A DNA stretch of 64,000 nt, taken from assembly GCF_040783975.1 (NCBI RefSeq), contig NZ_CP160631.1, forward strand, positions 3,162,001-3,226,000, in the 5' to 3' direction. Positions 7,867-18,191 of the stretch are shown piece after piece. This stretch comes from Pantoea sp. Ep11b (GTDB lineage Bacteria; Pseudomonadota; Gammaproteobacteria; Enterobacterales; Enterobacteriaceae). The notes beneath the pieces were generated by a model. The model worked only from the letters and a program-made list of their open reading frames with translations, did no database searches and was not told the DNA's origin. The first letter of the stretch is position 1, and each line of letters begins with the position of its first letter. The position numbers were made by a program, and so were the translations under genes.

Positions 7867-9555
7867 GTGTCCTCCCACTTTACGATGTTACTGGCAGTGT
7901 TTGATCGCGCCGCCCTGATGCTGATCTGCCTGTTTTTTCTGACGCGTACCCGTTCGTTTCGCCAGCTGCTGCAGAAGGATGAACATACCCGCGCGGAGAA
8001 AATCGCGGTTACCGTTATCTTTTCTCTGTTTGCGCTGTTCAGTACCTGGTCGGGTGTGAATGTCGATGGCTCGCTGCTGAATGTGCGGGTGATCGCCGTG
8101 ATGGCTGGCGGCATCCTGTTTGGTCCCTGGGTCGGCATCGCAACCGGCATGATTGCCGGCGTGCACCGTTTCCTGATCGACATTCACGGCGTGACCTCCG
8201 TGCCCTGCCTGATTACCAGCGTCATTGCCGGGATCGTTGCGGGCGGCATCAACCGCCGGGTGTTAAAAGAGCATCGCTGGCGCGCCGGAATCCTCGGCGG
8301 CATGCTGTGCGAAGCCCTGACGATGGTGCTGATCGTGCTGTGGGCGCGCCCCACCTCACTCGGGCTGGCGATCGTATCGGAGATCGCCCTGCCGATGATC
8401 CTCGGCGCCTCCAGCATCGGGATTATCGTGCTGCTGGTGCAGAGCGTGGAGGGTGAAAAAGAGGCGATCGCTGCCCGTCAGGCCAAGCTGGCCCTGGAGA
8501 TCGCCAACAAAACCCTGCCGCTGTTCCGGCAGGTCAACAGCGACTCGCTGCGCAACGTCTGTGACATTATCCGGCGGGAGATTAAGGCTGATGCCGTCGC
8601 AATGACCGATAAAAAGCAGATTCTGGCCTATGTCGGCTACGGTGAACACAACTATCAGCACGGGGATGATGGCATCAGCCCCACCACGGCACAGTCGATC
8701 GCCAGCGGTAAGATTATTATCAAAAACAACGATGAAGCGCACCGCACCAAAGATATCCATTCGATGATCGTGATCCCGCTCTGGGAGAAAGGCAAGGTGA
8801 CCGGCACGCTGAAAATCTACTATCGCCGCGCTCACCGGATCACCGGTTCGCTGAAGGAGATGGCGATCGGCTTGTCGCAAATCATCTCCACTCAGCTTGA
8901 GGTCTCCCGCGCGGAGCAGCTGCGCGAGATGGCCAATAAAGCGGAACTGCGCGCGCTGCAAAGCAAAATAAATCCCCATTTTTTGTTCAACGCGCTGAAT
9001 GCGATCTCCTCCTCTATCCGCCTCAATCCTGATACTGCCCGCCAGCTGGTCATTAACCTGTCGCGCTATCTGCGTTACAACCTGGAGCTGAATGACGACG
9101 AGCTGATCGACATCCGCAAGGAGCTCTGGCAGGTCAAAGATTACATCGCTATTGAGCAGGCACGGTTTGGCGACAAGCTGACGATGATCTATGACGTTGA
9201 TGACGATCTGCACTTTCTTCTGCCGAGCCTGCTGATCCAGCCGCTGGTGGAGAACGCCATCGTGCACGGCATCCAGCCCTGTAAGGGTAAAGGCGTGGTG
9301 ACGCTGAGCGTGAGGGATCTGGGCGATCGGGTGCGGATCGCGGTGCGGGATACCGGCCAGGGCATCAGCGATGATGTGATGGCGCGGGTGGCGCGCAACG
9401 AGATGCCCGGCAATAAAATCGGCCTGCTCAACGTTCATCACCGGGTTAAACTGCTGTCGGGCCAGGGATTACAGATCGAGCGTCATCAGCCAGGCACAGA
9501 GATAGCCTTTACGCTCAGCAAGAACGGCCAGCGCCTGGCGGAGAATCTGTTATGA
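7867..9555 (+). CDS. ypdA: Sensor histidine kinase YpdA (PyrS), LytS family
   Basis: A 562-residue LytS-type kinase nearly collinear with E. coli YpdA. The N-terminal half has the multi-helix 5TMR-LYT membrane domain (about 5–200), then a GAF-like region, then the His-kinase domain with [12 protein letters not shown], where His371 is the expected phosphorylation site, and an ATPase domain ([12 protein letters not shown] as N box; DTGQGI as G1). The GTG start at 7867 is chosen because it gives exactly the N-terminal length of the E. coli protein. It overlaps ypdB by 4 bases. In E. coli the system responds to extracellular pyruvate; no target transporter gene is visible in this window. Confidence 0.94.
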   Translation: MSSHFTMLLAVFDRAALMLICLFFLTRTRSFRQLLQKDEHTRAEKIAVTVIFSLFALFSTWSGVNVDGSLLNVRVIAVMAGGILFGPWVGIATGMIAGVHRFLIDIHGVTSVPCLITSVIAGIVAGGINRRVLKEHRWRAGILGGMLCEALTMVLIVLWARPTSLGLAIVSEIALPMILGASSIGIIVLLVQSVEGEKEAIAARQAKLALEIANKTLPLFRQVNSDSLRNVCDIIRREIKADAVAMTDKKQILAYVGYGEHNYQHGDDGISPTTAQSIASGKIIIKNNDEAHRTKDIHSMIVIPLWEKGKVTGTLKIYYRRAHRITGSLKEMAIGLSQIISTQLEVSRAEQLREMANKAELRALQSKINPHFLFNALNAISSSIRLNPDTARQLVINLSRYLRYNLELNDDELIDIRKELWQVKDYIAIEQARFGDKLTMIYDVDDDLHFLLPSLLIQPLVENAIVHGIQPCKGKGVVTLSVRDLGDRVRIAVRDTGQGISDDVMARVARNEMPGNKIGLLNVHHRVKLLSGQGLQIERHQPGTEIAFTLSKNGQRLAENLL

Positions 9556-10280
9556 AAGCCATTATTGTGGAAGATGAATTTCTGGCCCAGCAGGAGCTGA
9601 GCTGGATGATCCAGCATCACAGCAACATTGAGATTGCGGCCTGTTTCGACGACGGCCTCGACGTGCTGAAGTATCTGCAGCAGCATCGGGTTGATGTGAT
9701 TTTCCTCGACATCAACATCCCCTCACTGGATGGGATGCTGCTGGCGAAGAATATCCATCAGTTTGCGCATAAGCCGCTGATTGTCTTTATCACCGCGTGG
9801 AAAGAGCATGCCGTGGAGGCGTTTGAGCTGGAGGCGTTTGATTACATACTCAAACCCTATCAGGAGTCGCGGATCGTCACCATGCTGAACAAACTGGAGG
9901 CCACGGCTCAGGCGCAGCAGGCGGTCAATCCGCTTCACGCCGCCTCCGCGCCGCAGACGGTGAACCTGATTAAGGATGAGCGGATTATCGTTACTGACGT
10001 GAATGATATCTACTACGTGGAAGCGCATGAAAAGCTGACGTTTGTCTATACCCGGCGCGAATCTTACGTGATGTCGATGAACATCACCGAGTTCTGCTCA
10101 CGCCTGCCGGAACAGCAGTTTTTCCGCTGCCACCGCTCCTTCTGCGTCAGCCTCAGCAAGATTCGCGAAATCGAACCCTGGTTTAATAATACCTATCTGC
10201 TGAAGCTGCGCGATCTGGAGTTTCAGGTGCCCGTCAGCCGCAGTAAGGTGAAGCAGTTCCGACAGCTGATGCGTCTGTAG
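9552..10280 (+). CDS. ypdB: LytTR response regulator YpdB (PyrR)
   Basis: A 242-residue regulator: receiver domain with acidic pocket EDE (residues 7–9), phosphoacceptor Asp53 in [12 protein letters not shown] and conserved Lys in ILKPYQ, followed by a LytTR DNA-binding domain (about 140–240, with [15 protein letters not shown] and [13 protein letters not shown]). The 4-base overlap with ypdA indicates translational coupling. In E. coli, phosphorylated YpdB activates the yhjX transporter gene; by homology the same kind of control is expected here. Confidence 0.94.
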   Translation: MKAIIVEDEFLAQQELSWMIQHHSNIEIAACFDDGLDVLKYLQQHRVDVIFLDINIPSLDGMLLAKNIHQFAHKPLIVFITAWKEHAVEAFELEAFDYILKPYQESRIVTMLNKLEATAQAQQAVNPLHAASAPQTVNLIKDERIIVTDVNDIYYVEAHEKLTFVYTRRESYVMSMNITEFCSRLPEQQFFRCHRSFCVSLSKIREIEPWFNNTYLLKLRDLEFQVPVSRSKVKQFRQLMRL

Positions 10281-10317
10281 ACCTGGTCAGGCAGGAGAGA
10301 GAATAATAAGGGTGGCG

Positions 10318-10361
10318 GAATTTCCGATCCGGCGTCGCCAGACAGGGCGGACCGGAAATTC
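10318..10361. other. Inverted repeat between convergent ypdB and glk
   Basis: GAATTTCCG (10318–10326) pairs with CGGAAATTC (10353–10361), and the stem continues inward with one mismatch. There is no T tract on either side, so this may be a weak or processed terminator for the converging genes rather than a full intrinsic one. Confidence 0.4.
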
Positions 10362-10379
10362 AGGCGGGATAAAGCAGAA

Positions 10380-11345
10380 TCAGAGAATGCGACCCAGCGT
10401 CTGACGCAGATGCGCGCCCGCGCCCAGCAGGCCTGGCTGATCGTGCGTGATCATATAGACCGGGATGCTGGCCACATAGTCACGGAAGCGTCCTTTATCT
10501 TCGAAAGCAGCACGGAAGCCGGAAGCCTTAAAGAACTCCAGGAAGCGAGGCACAATGCCGCCCGCGATATAGACGCCGCCAAAGGTGCCGAGATTCAGCG
10601 CCAGATTACCGCCGAAACGCCCCATGATGACACAGAACATTGACAGGGCACGACGGCAGTCGATGCAGCTGTCATCCAGCGCACGCTGGCTCACATCTTT
10701 CGGCTTCAGGTTTTCCGGCACGCGATTATCGACCTTCACAATCGCCCGGTAGAGGTTAACCAGACCCGCGCCTGACAGCACACGTTCGGCTGAAACATGG
10801 CCCAGCTCTTCGCGCAGCACTTCCAGAATCTGATCTTCTTCCTCACTGTTGGCCGCGAGATCGACATGACCGCCCTCGCCCGGCAGACTCACCCAGCGCT
10901 TGTCGACGTGCACCAGATGGCTGACGCCCAGTCCGGTTCCGGCACCATAAATCGCAATAGGTTTATCCTTAACCGGCTCGGTGCCGCCAAACTGAATCAC
11001 GTTATCGGCAGTCAGCATCGGGATCGCCATAGATACCGCGGTGAAGTCGTTAATGATTTCCAGGTGTTCAAAACCGATGTTCTCTTTGAGCTTGCGCGTG
11101 GAAAACGCCCAGTCGTGGTTGGTCATTTCAACCCAGTCATCGGTAATCGGGCAGGCAATGGCAATACAGCCATCTTTAACATCCTGCTGTTGTTCATCAA
11201 GGTAGTGGCGGATGACGGCTTCGAGGCTGTCGTATTCTGATGTTGAGAATGTTTTGGCCTGGGTGATGCTGCCGCTGTCCACCTCACAAAGGGCGAGGCG
11301 TGCGTTAGTACCGCCGACATCGCCGACCAAGGCATAAGTTGTCAT
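10380..11345 (-). CDS. glk: Glucokinase
   Basis: A 321-residue bacterial glucokinase of the E. coli Glk family, same length as the E. coli enzyme. It starts with the ATP-binding [11 protein letters not shown] block, has the glucose-binding [11 protein letters not shown] and GEGGHVDLA segments, and [12 protein letters not shown] in the C-terminal half. It phosphorylates free cytoplasmic glucose with ATP, feeding glycolysis alongside PTS uptake encoded at 30–33 kb. It is a single-gene unit. In E. coli it neighbours the fry PTS cluster, which is missing here. Confidence 0.96.
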   Translation of the reverse strand: MTTYALVGDVGGTNARLALCEVDSGSITQAKTFSTSEYDSLEAVIRHYLDEQQQDVKDGCIAIACPITDDWVEMTNHDWAFSTRKLKENIGFEHLEIINDFTAVSMAIPMLTADNVIQFGGTEPVKDKPIAIYGAGTGLGVSHLVHVDKRWVSLPGEGGHVDLAANSEEEDQILEVLREELGHVSAERVLSGAGLVNLYRAIVKVDNRVPENLKPKDVSQRALDDSCIDCRRALSMFCVIMGRFGGNLALNLGTFGGVYIAGGIVPRFLEFFKASGFRAAFEDKGRFRDYVASIPVYMITHDQPGLLGAGAHLRQTLGRIL

Positions 11346-11505
11346 TCTTCTGTTGCTCCGCTTGGGGTCTTAAGAGTTGGAGGACACTATAAATTTCTGC
11401 CCATAAAACAACAACGCTCACCGGTGCGATTGGTGAGCGTCTTACTCAGGTGCGCTACAGCCTAACCGCGATAGGCCACCCTGCACAGCGGCAACTATCT
11501 GAATC

Positions 11506-13158
11506 TTAGCCGCCGTTGCGTTGATTCAGGCAGGCGGTGACTTTTCGAAGCAGTGGCGGCAGATCCTCTTTCTGCATGATCACTTCAATCAGCGACAGCG
11601 TCTGAGGTTCAGCCAGCCGCGCCATTACCTGATCCAGCTGCACCGTTTCACTGATGCGCCAGCTCTGCGCCTGCTCCTGCAGGCTGAAGGCGTGCGGCAG
11701 GGCTGTCCAGTTCCACTGCGCGATATCATTGTAGCGCTGCGTGGCGCCATGAATCGCGCGTTCGACAGTATACCCTTCATTGTTCAGTAAAAAGAGTATC
11801 AGCGGCTGCCGATCGCGCAGCATTGAACCCAGCTCCTGAATGGTCAGCTGCGCCGAACCGTCGCCGATAATCAGGATCACCCGGCGATCGGGATGGGCGG
11901 TCTGTGCGCCAAACGCTGCCGGAAGAGTATAGCCGATTGAGCCCCACAATGGCTGGACCAGCAGCTGCGCCTGCGAAGGCAGCCTCAGCGCCGCCGCGCC
12001 AAAGGCGGCGGTACCCTGATCGGCCACGATCAGATCGCCCGGCTGCAGGAAGCGCTGCATCGCCTGCCAGAAGGCGTGCTGACTGATCGCGGCCGCCGGT
12101 TCAGCTGACGACGTTTCAGGCAGCGCGGCGGCGAGCTGCCACTGCGCGCCATAGCGCCTGAACAGCGGCTGCAGTTCAGCGAGCGCGTCCGCCATCGACA
12201 GCGGCGCAAAATCTTCACCCGCCACCGTGGCGCTGAACGGCTGCAGATCGATCAGTCGTGCCGCGTCAAACTGCTGCGTGAAGCCTGCGGTCAGAGTATC
12301 GGTAAAGCGCACCCCAACGCAGATGGCCACATCCACCTGCTCTATCTGCTCACGAACCTGACCCGCGCTCGCCGCACCGGCATAGGTGCCGACGAAACCG
12401 GGCTGCTGCTCATCCACTACTCCTTTACCCATCAGCAGCGAGGCACAGGGAATGGCACGCTCTCTGCGCAGCGCGGCCAGCGCAGACTGCTGCTGCCAGC
12501 GCAGCGCCAGAAAGTCAGCCAGCAGGGAAACCCGCTCTGCGGGTGCCAGCAGGCGTTGCGCCGCCTCGCGGAACGCATGACGAACCGCCGCCGATGCGGG
12601 CTGCACGATCTGCAGCGGCTGCGTCGGCGGAGCGACTTCATGGGCCGCGACGTCAACAGCGATTGAAAGATAGCCGGGGCGGCGGGCCTGCAGCGCACTG
12701 GCAATCACCCGATCAATTTCGGCCGTCGCGTTATCGGCGGTAAGCAGTGCCGTAGCCGCACTCACCTCTCCGGCCATGCGAATGAAGTGCTGAAAATCGC
12801 CATCCCCCAGCGAATGATGCACACAGTCACCCTGACGCTGCGCCTGGGTCGCCGGTGCGCCGACAATATGGATCACCGGCAGATACTCCGCATAACTGCC
12901 TGCGATGCCGTTAATCGCACTGAGCTCACCGACGCCGAAGGTGGTCAGCAGCGCGCCTGCGCCCTTGCAGCGGGCATAGCCGTCTGCCGCGTAAGCGGCA
13001 TTCAGCTCGTTGGCACAGCCCACCCAGCTGATGAGCGGATGCGCGATAACCCGATCGAGAAATTGCAGGTTGTAGTCGCCCGGCACGCCAAACAGATGCC
13101 TGATACCAATCTCCTGCAGACGGGTCAGCAGGTAATCTCCAACAGTGAACGTGGACAT
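11506..13158 (-). CDS. ipdC: Indolepyruvate decarboxylase
   Basis: A 550-residue thiamine-diphosphate enzyme of the indolepyruvate/phenylpyruvate decarboxylase group. It has the N-terminal pyrimidine-binding domain (TRLQEIGIRHLFGVPGDYNLQFLD, catalytic Glu in CANELNAAYAADGYAR), the HH pair in GDCVHHSLGDG, and the C-terminal ThDP/Mg motif from GDGSAQLTIQELG to NNEGYTVE. It converts indole-3-pyruvate to indole-3-acetaldehyde, the key step of the IPyA route to the plant hormone auxin in Pantoea and Enterobacter. AAGGA lies 7 bases before the start. Substrate specificity against phenylpyruvate cannot be settled from sequence alone. It is absent at this position in E. coli. Confidence 0.9.
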   Translation of the reverse strand: MSTFTVGDYLLTRLQEIGIRHLFGVPGDYNLQFLDRVIAHPLISWVGCANELNAAYAADGYARCKGAGALLTTFGVGELSAINGIAGSYAEYLPVIHIVGAPATQAQRQGDCVHHSLGDGDFQHFIRMAGEVSAATALLTADNATAEIDRVIASALQARRPGYLSIAVDVAAHEVAPPTQPLQIVQPASAAVRHAFREAAQRLLAPAERVSLLADFLALRWQQQSALAALRRERAIPCASLLMGKGVVDEQQPGFVGTYAGAASAGQVREQIEQVDVAICVGVRFTDTLTAGFTQQFDAARLIDLQPFSATVAGEDFAPLSMADALAELQPLFRRYGAQWQLAAALPETSSAEPAAAISQHAFWQAMQRFLQPGDLIVADQGTAAFGAAALRLPSQAQLLVQPLWGSIGYTLPAAFGAQTAHPDRRVILIIGDGSAQLTIQELGSMLRDRQPLILFLLNNEGYTVERAIHGATQRYNDIAQWNWTALPHAFSLQEQAQSWRISETVQLDQVMARLAEPQTLSLIEVIMQKEDLPPLLRKVTACLNQRNGG

Positions 13159-13378
13159 TGTGCATTCCTTTCAGGGAAGAGTTGGGTTAAGTATCTGACA
13201 GACGATTAAATTAGCGAGGTGTAGAACGCTTTTCGCCAGCCACAATGCCTGGAAAGCCGGCGTTACGCTGGCGGAATATTCTGTAAAAGCGCGATCTGCA
13301 GCGCGCTGTCACTGAGTGTAACCGTATACACTGATAGCGTTCTGGCACAAATTCCCGTTTTTTAACCTGGAGCGTTGA

Positions 13379-14368
13379 ATGTCCTCTTTTCCTCATCCCG
13401 ATCGCTATCAACAGATGGAATATCGTCGCAGCGGTCGCAGTGGTATTAAACTGCCCGCTATTTCGCTGGGGCTCTGGCATAACTTTGGTGACGCGACCCG
13501 GGTCGATAACAGCCGTGCCCTGCTGCGTCACGCGTTTGACCAGGGCATCACGCACTTTGACTTAGCCAACAACTACGGCCCGCCACCCGGTTCTGCGGAA
13601 GAAAATTTTGGCCGGATCCTGCGCGAAGATTTTCGTGCCCATCGTGATGAGCTGATTATCTCAACCAAAGCGGGCTATACCATGTGGGAGGGGCCGTATG
13701 GGGACTGGGGTTCGCGCAAATATCTCGTCGCCAGCCTGGACCAGAGCCTGAAGCGCATGGGGCTGTCGTATGTCGATATTTTTTATCATCATCGTCCCGA
13801 CCCGGACACACCGCTGGAAGAGACGATGCGGGCGCTGGACCACGTTGTGCGCCAGGGAAAAGCATTGTATGTGGCCCTCTCTAACTATCCGGCAGATCGG
13901 GCTGCGCAGGCGATCGCGATCCTGTGCGATCTCGGCACGCCTTGCCTGATTCACCAGCCGCGCTATTCGATGTTTGAACGCACGCCCGAGCAGGGATTGC
14001 TTCAGACGCTGGGAGATGCAGGCGTCGGCTGTATCGCCTTCTCGCCGCTGGCCGGTGGCGTACTCACCGATCGCTATCTGCAGGGCATCCCGGATGATTC
14101 ACGCGCGGCGAGCGGCAGCAAATTCCTGAGTGAGAGTCAGCTGACCGAAGAGAAGATGGAGAAGGTCCGTAAGCTGAACCTGATAGCGCAGCAGCGCGGA
14201 CAGAAGCTGGCGCAGATGGCACTGGCGTGGGTCCTGCGCGATGAACGTGTTACCTCGGTGCTGATTGGTGCCAGTAAAACAGCGCAGATCGATGACGCGG
14301 TGGCGATGCTGGCACGCCGTCAGTTTAGTGACAGCGAATTAGCGGCGATTGACGCGGCCCTGCTGTAA
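13379..14368 (+). CDS. Aldo/keto reductase, YghZ/MgrA-like (AKR14 type)
   Basis: A 329-residue TIM-barrel NADPH-dependent reductase closest to E. coli YghZ (L-glyceraldehyde-3-phosphate/methylglyoxal reductase). Catalytic residues are visible: Asp and Tyr in HFDLANNYGPPPGSAE, Lys in ISTKAGY, and His in DIFYHHRPDPDTPLEE. The C-terminal block VTSVLIGASKTAQIDDA is the usual NADPH phosphate-binding loop. GGAG lies 6 bases before the ATG. It is divergent from ipdC with 220 bases between. It could detoxify aldehydes, including the indole-acetaldehyde made by IpdC, but that link is speculation from position only. Confidence 0.9.
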   Translation: MSSFPHPDRYQQMEYRRSGRSGIKLPAISLGLWHNFGDATRVDNSRALLRHAFDQGITHFDLANNYGPPPGSAEENFGRILREDFRAHRDELIISTKAGYTMWEGPYGDWGSRKYLVASLDQSLKRMGLSYVDIFYHHRPDPDTPLEETMRALDHVVRQGKALYVALSNYPADRAAQAIAILCDLGTPCLIHQPRYSMFERTPEQGLLQTLGDAGVGCIAFSPLAGGVLTDRYLQGIPDDSRAASGSKFLSESQLTEEKMEKVRKLNLIAQQRGQKLAQMALAWVLRDERVTSVLIGASKTAQIDDAVAMLARRQFSDSELAAIDAALL

Positions 14369-14536
14369 CAGTTTTACCGCCCGGTGCAGGCCGGGCGATT
14401 TCTGCGCCAGAATAGTCTCAAACCCCCGCTTCTCCCCAATTTCCTCACAATTTTCCGACACAATAATGTGGTAACAACAGCACTACGCAGGCTGACTGCG
14501 CCGCAACAGCATCAGACTGTTGATGAGGAGAATAAA

Positions 14537-14950
14537 ATGAAAAAAGCGCTTATTTTTGCTGCCCTGCTGGCTACCTTGTCGCCGCTGGCACACCACACAG
14601 CCCAGGCCTCCAGCGCCTCTATTACTCTGGCTCCTGGCGTCACCCTGAATCTTGGCGATCGCGATCGCCGGGGATATTACTGGGATGGGGGACGCTGGCG
14701 TGAACCACGCTGGTGGAATGACCGCTATACCTACAACGAACGGCGCTGGTGGCGTCATGAGGAGTGGCGTCGTCGCCAGCAGTGGGAGCGTGAGCGCCGC
14801 TGGCATGAGCGCGACCGTGAACGCCGCTGGGAACATCAGCATCGCCGCGATCGCGACTGGGATCGTCATGACTATCGCGGCCCTGGCCCGCACGGCTTTG
14901 GGCCTCATGGCCCCGGTGGTCCCGGCCCGCACGGTCACGATCGCCACTAA
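14537..14950 (+). CDS. ypeC: YpeC-family exported Trp/Arg/His-rich protein (DUF2502)
   Basis: A 137-residue exported protein: signal peptide MKKALIFAALLATLSPLAHHTAQA with likely cleavage after AQA, then SSASITLAPGVTLNLGDRDRRGYYWDG typical of the DUF2502 family. The middle (about 50–110) is packed with Trp, Arg and Glu/His (WRRRQQWERERRWHERDRER), and the tail is built of Gly-Pro-His-Gly units ending HGHDRH. GAGG lies 7 bases before the ATG at 14537. It neighbours convergent mntH as in E. coli, but the protein is longer than E. coli YpeC (about 108 residues). The His-rich tail suggests periplasmic metal binding; function is unproven. Confidence 0.85.
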   Translation: MKKALIFAALLATLSPLAHHTAQASSASITLAPGVTLNLGDRDRRGYYWDGGRWREPRWWNDRYTYNERRWWRHEEWRRRQQWERERRWHERDRERRWEHQHRRDRDWDRHDYRGPGPHGFGPHGPGGPGPHGHDRH

Positions 14951-14985
14951 AAAAACGCCCGGCAAACCCGGGCGTTTTTTCTTTT
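14950..14985. terminator. Bidirectional terminator between ypeC and mntH
   Basis: Stem ACGCCCGG/CCGGGCGT (14955–14975) is flanked by A residues on the left and T residues on the right, so it works in both directions for the two converging genes. Confidence 0.85.
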
Positions 14986-14994
14986 GCGAAGCCC

Positions 14995-16236
14995 TTACAG
15001 CCCCAGCGCCTCTCCCACCAGCAGATAGAGATTCAGCGCGATCACCAGCACGACGATCAGCCGTCCGGTGTTCTGCATCAGACGGGAGTTAACCATATCC
15101 TCCCCCATCAACTCGCGATTGCCGGTAAAGGCGAGCAGCGGAATCAACGCCAGCGCAATACCGAAGCTCAGGAGCACCTGACTCATGACCAGCACCCGGG
15201 TCGGGTCCCAGCCAGCCCATATCACAATAAAAGAGGGCAGCATGGTTATAGTACGCCGCACCCAGAGCGGAATATGAAAGCGGATAAAGCCCTGCATCAC
15301 TACCTGTCCCGCCAGGGTGCCCACTACCGTTGAAGATAAGCCTGCGGCTACCAGGCTGAGACCGAATACCGTCGCCGCCGCCTGACCCAGCAGCGGTTGC
15401 AGCGTCAGGTAGGCCTGGTCGAGTTCAGCGATTTTACTGTGGCCACTGAAGTGAAAGGCCGCCGCAGCAGTCGCCATCATCGCCAGATTGACGAATCCGG
15501 CAATGGTCATCGCAATAGCCACATCCAGTTTGGTCGAAGAGTAACGCTGCGCTTTGCTGTCCTCGCTCTTGCCCTGGGTGAGTGCAGAGTGCAGATAGAT
15601 CACATGCGGCATAATGGTGGCGCCGAGCACGCCCGCCGCCAGCAGAACGGCATCCGACGTTGGCAATGCGGGCACGGCCATACCCGCGACCAGCTCCCGG
15701 ACATTGGGCTGAGAGAAGAAGAGTTCGACAATATAGGCTGCCGCTACAAACAGCAGCAGCCCGCCAATCACCAGCTCCAGCGGTTTCTGTCCACGGCTCT
15801 GCAGCATCAGTATCAGAAAGGTGGCGATCCCCGTCAGCACCGCGCCCTGCATCAATGAAATGCCGAGCAGCAGTTTGAACCCCAGGGCCGCCCCGATAAA
15901 TTCCGCCAGGTCTGTCGCCATCGCAATGATCTCCGCCTGCACCCAGTAGAACCAGACGGCAGGACGGGGAAAGCGGTCACGGATATGTTCGGCGAGATTT
16001 TTGCCGGTGGCGATACCCAGCTTGGCGGACATCAGCTGAATAAGCATGGCCATAACGTTGGCCCACACCACCACCCACAGCAGCTTATAGCCATAGGCTG
16101 CGCCCGCCTGAATGTTAGTGGCAAAGTTACCCGGATCGATATAGCCGATAGCGGCAATAAAGGCGGGCCCCAGCAGTGCGAGTTTGACTTTTCTGACTCC
16201 GCGAGCGGCACGCTCGGCGGTACGACTCTCAAACAT
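14995..16236 (-). CDS. mntH: Manganese/proton symporter MntH (Nramp family)
   Basis: A 413-residue Nramp transporter with about 11 membrane segments, nearly identical in layout to E. coli MntH. Metal-binding motifs are intact: DPGN in TM1 ([15 protein letters not shown]) and MPH in TM6 ([12 protein letters not shown]). It imports Mn2+ and, less well, Fe2+ across the inner membrane using the proton gradient. An MntR-like palindrome lies about 105 bases upstream of the start, in line with repression by manganese. It is convergent with the ypeC-family gene. Confidence 0.96.
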   Translation of the reverse strand: MFESRTAERAARGVRKVKLALLGPAFIAAIGYIDPGNFATNIQAGAAYGYKLLWVVVWANVMAMLIQLMSAKLGIATGKNLAEHIRDRFPRPAVWFYWVQAEIIAMATDLAEFIGAALGFKLLLGISLMQGAVLTGIATFLILMLQSRGQKPLELVIGGLLLFVAAAYIVELFFSQPNVRELVAGMAVPALPTSDAVLLAAGVLGATIMPHVIYLHSALTQGKSEDSKAQRYSSTKLDVAIAMTIAGFVNLAMMATAAAAFHFSGHSKIAELDQAYLTLQPLLGQAAATVFGLSLVAAGLSSTVVGTLAGQVVMQGFIRFHIPLWVRRTITMLPSFIVIWAGWDPTRVLVMSQVLLSFGIALALIPLLAFTGNRELMGEDMVNSRLMQNTGRLIVVLVIALNLYLLVGEALGL

Positions 16237-16337
16237 ATCCGGTACCCTGTCGACGATTAGCCTGCCCCGGCAGCTTAGGGGTTAGCCTATGCAAGTGAAA
16301 TTTGTTTATTGTTATCGGTGTAATAGATGCTGCTATA

Positions 16338-16360
16338 AAGTATAGCCATTGCTATATCTT
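16338..16360. promoter_or_regulatory. MntR-like operator upstream of mntH
   Basis: TATAGCCATTGCTATA (16341–16356) is a perfect inverted repeat TATAGC-N4-GCTATA and closely resembles the E. coli mntH operator for MntR (ACATAGC-N4-GCTATGT form). The position upstream of mntH fits. Confidence 0.6.
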
Positions 16361-16604
16361 ACAGTAAAGGACGTGATTGCTAAAAATGTGAGCAATGATG
16401 TCACTCTACGCCCGGAGTAAAATATAGACAATCATTATGTGGATATTTGAGGTGAATGATTTGTAAACAGGACGTGATCTCTGGAACTTTTCTGGAAAAT
16501 ATAGCGATAGCGAATACTTATATTGTGGTTCAGATCTCGTTTTTAAGTAACGCGTTACATAGAATACGCAGCAAAATACAATCCTCCTCAAATTTGGAGC
16601 AATC
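16361..16604 (+). promoter_or_regulatory. nupC upstream region
   Basis: This AT-rich stretch must hold the nupC promoter. In E. coli nupC is under CRP and CytR control. I see only imperfect CRP-like pairs (for example TGTGG-N6-TCTCG near 16524) and do not call a defined site. GGAG lies 5 bases before the nupC ATG. No reading frame here looks real. Confidence 0.35.
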
Positions 16605-17795
16605 ATGTCCCATATTTTGCAGTTTCTTCTCGCACTGGTGGTGGTCGGGATACTCTCCCTGCTGGTCAGTCACGATCGTAAATCTATTCGCGTTCGCTAC
16701 ATTATACAGCTTCTGGTGATTGAGATTGTGCTCGCCTGGTTCTTCCTGACCTCCGAAGCGGGACTGGGCTTTGTCAAAGGCTTCGCCGGCTTCTTTGACC
16801 ACCTGCTGAAGTATGCTGCACAGGGAACCAACTTTGTCTTCGGTAACATGAGCGACAAAGGTCTGGCCTTCTTCTTCCTGAACGTACTCTGCCCTATCGT
16901 CTTTATCTCTGCCCTGATCGGTATTCTGCAGCATTTCCGTATCCTGCCGTGGGTTATCCGCGCTATCGGTACGGTGCTGTCGAAAGTGAATGGCATGGGA
17001 AAACTGGAATCTTTCAACGCCGTGAGTTCGCTGATACTGGGACAGTCAGAAAACTTCATCGCCTATAAAGATATCCTGGGCAAGATGTCACAGCGCCGCA
17101 TGTACACCATGGCCGCAACCGCGATGTCGACCGTTTCGATGTCTATCGTCGGTGCCTACATGACCATGCTGCAGCCGAAGTATGTGGTCGCCGCGCTGGT
17201 ACTCAACATGTTCAGTACCTTTATCGTGCTGTCGCTGATCAACCCTTACCGCGTCGAGAACGAAGAAGATCTGCAACTGCAGGATCTGCACAAAGGTCAG
17301 AGCTTCTTTGAGATGCTGGGTGAATATATCCTGGCCGGTTTCCGCGTTGCGATTATCGTAGCTGCGATGCTGATCGGTTTTATCGCGCTGATCTCCGGTC
17401 TGAATGCGCTGTTTGACCTGATCTTCGGCATCAGCTTCCAGGGCGTGCTCGGCTTTGTCTTCTATCCGTTTGCCTGGATGATGGGCGTGCCGTCTGGCGA
17501 AGCGTTGCAGGTCGGCAGTATTATGGCGACCAAGCTGGTCTCGAATGAGTTTGTGGCCATGATGGATCTGCAGAAAATCGCCGGTCAGTTGTCGCCGACC
17601 TCAGAAGGGATTCTGTCCGTGTTCCTGGTGTCGTTCGCTAACTTCTCGTCTATCGGGATTGTGGCCGGTGCGATCAAAGGCCTGAACGAAGAACAGGGCA
17701 ACGTGGTCTCCCGCTTTGGTCTGAAACTGCTCTACGGCTCAACCCTGGTCAGCGTGCTCTCTGCCGCTATCGCCGGTCTGGTTCTGGCCTTCTAA
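16605..17795 (+). CDS. nupC: Nucleoside/proton symporter NupC
   Basis: A 396-residue concentrative nucleoside transporter with about 8–10 membrane segments. Family signatures are clear: [25 protein letters not shown] as the nucleoside-binding region (QSEN), and [23 protein letters not shown] near the C-terminus. It takes up pyrimidine and adenine nucleosides with protons across the inner membrane. It matches E. coli NupC through nearly the whole length, with a shorter loop after ALFDLIFG. It is a single-gene unit ending in a hairpin. Confidence 0.96.
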   Translation: MSHILQFLLALVVVGILSLLVSHDRKSIRVRYIIQLLVIEIVLAWFFLTSEAGLGFVKGFAGFFDHLLKYAAQGTNFVFGNMSDKGLAFFFLNVLCPIVFISALIGILQHFRILPWVIRAIGTVLSKVNGMGKLESFNAVSSLILGQSENFIAYKDILGKMSQRRMYTMAATAMSTVSMSIVGAYMTMLQPKYVVAALVLNMFSTFIVLSLINPYRVENEEDLQLQDLHKGQSFFEMLGEYILAGFRVAIIVAAMLIGFIALISGLNALFDLIFGISFQGVLGFVFYPFAWMMGVPSGEALQVGSIMATKLVSNEFVAMMDLQKIAGQLSPTSEGILSVFLVSFANFSSIGIVAGAIKGLNEEQGNVVSRFGLKLLYGSTLVSVLSAAIAGLVLAF

Positions 17796-17813
17796 GCACG
17801 CTTCCAGCGATAA

Positions 17814-17838
17814 AAGGGCGAGCCGGTCTCGCCCTTCT
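17814..17838 (+). terminator. Terminator-like hairpin after nupC
   Basis: AAGGGCGAG/CTCGCCCTT (17814–17836) forms a 9-bp stem with a CCGGT loop, followed by the T-rich TCTCTTCC. The T tract is broken, so termination may be partial. Confidence 0.55.
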
Positions 17839-18071
17839 CTTCCGTTCTCTTCTCTGCCCGCCTGAATCCCCTTCTGTCCTCTCTCGCTTGCACGCCATGA
17901 CCACGTCTTAGCGCCCTGCCACAGACAGCACAAAGCCCTGCCAGACGCGACAGTAAAGCGATTTAAGACGACAACTGGATTGCAGCAGAATACGCAACAG
18001 CGATTCAGATCCGTGCGAAACGACGACGTGATGATTGATAAGCAGAAAGTTGACAGCAACGTGTCAGAAAA
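17839..18071. other. Intergenic stretch between nupC and tRNA-Ala
   Basis: About 230 bases with no supported gene. E. coli has yfeA at this place; here it is missing. The stretch leads into the 3' ends of the tRNA-Ala pair on the minus strand. Confidence 0.4.
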
Positions 18072-18147
<76 letters not shown>

Positions 18148-18191
18148 ACATCTGGAATCGTTTTTCAGTGCCAAACTTTTGGGAAGAAGTT

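Noticed and set aside
8356..9441. 361-codon minus-strand frame opposite ypdA
   Set aside because: Antisense to a clear YpdA kinase; composition is His/Arg/Gln-rich as expected for a shadow frame.
13316..13331. TyrR box controlling ipdC
   Set aside because: GTGTA-N6-TACAC is symmetric but does not fit the TGTAAA-N6-TTTACA spacing, so it is noted only as an unexplained inverted repeat.
14483..14965. Minus-strand frame opposite the YpeC-family gene
   Set aside because: Low-complexity Ala/Val/Thr sequence that mirrors the Trp/Arg/His repeats on the real strand, and it overlaps the terminator.
16381..16545. CRP sites upstream of nupC
   Set aside because: TGTGA and TCAC half-sites occur, but the spacing is 9 rather than 6 bases or the match is poor, so no site is called.
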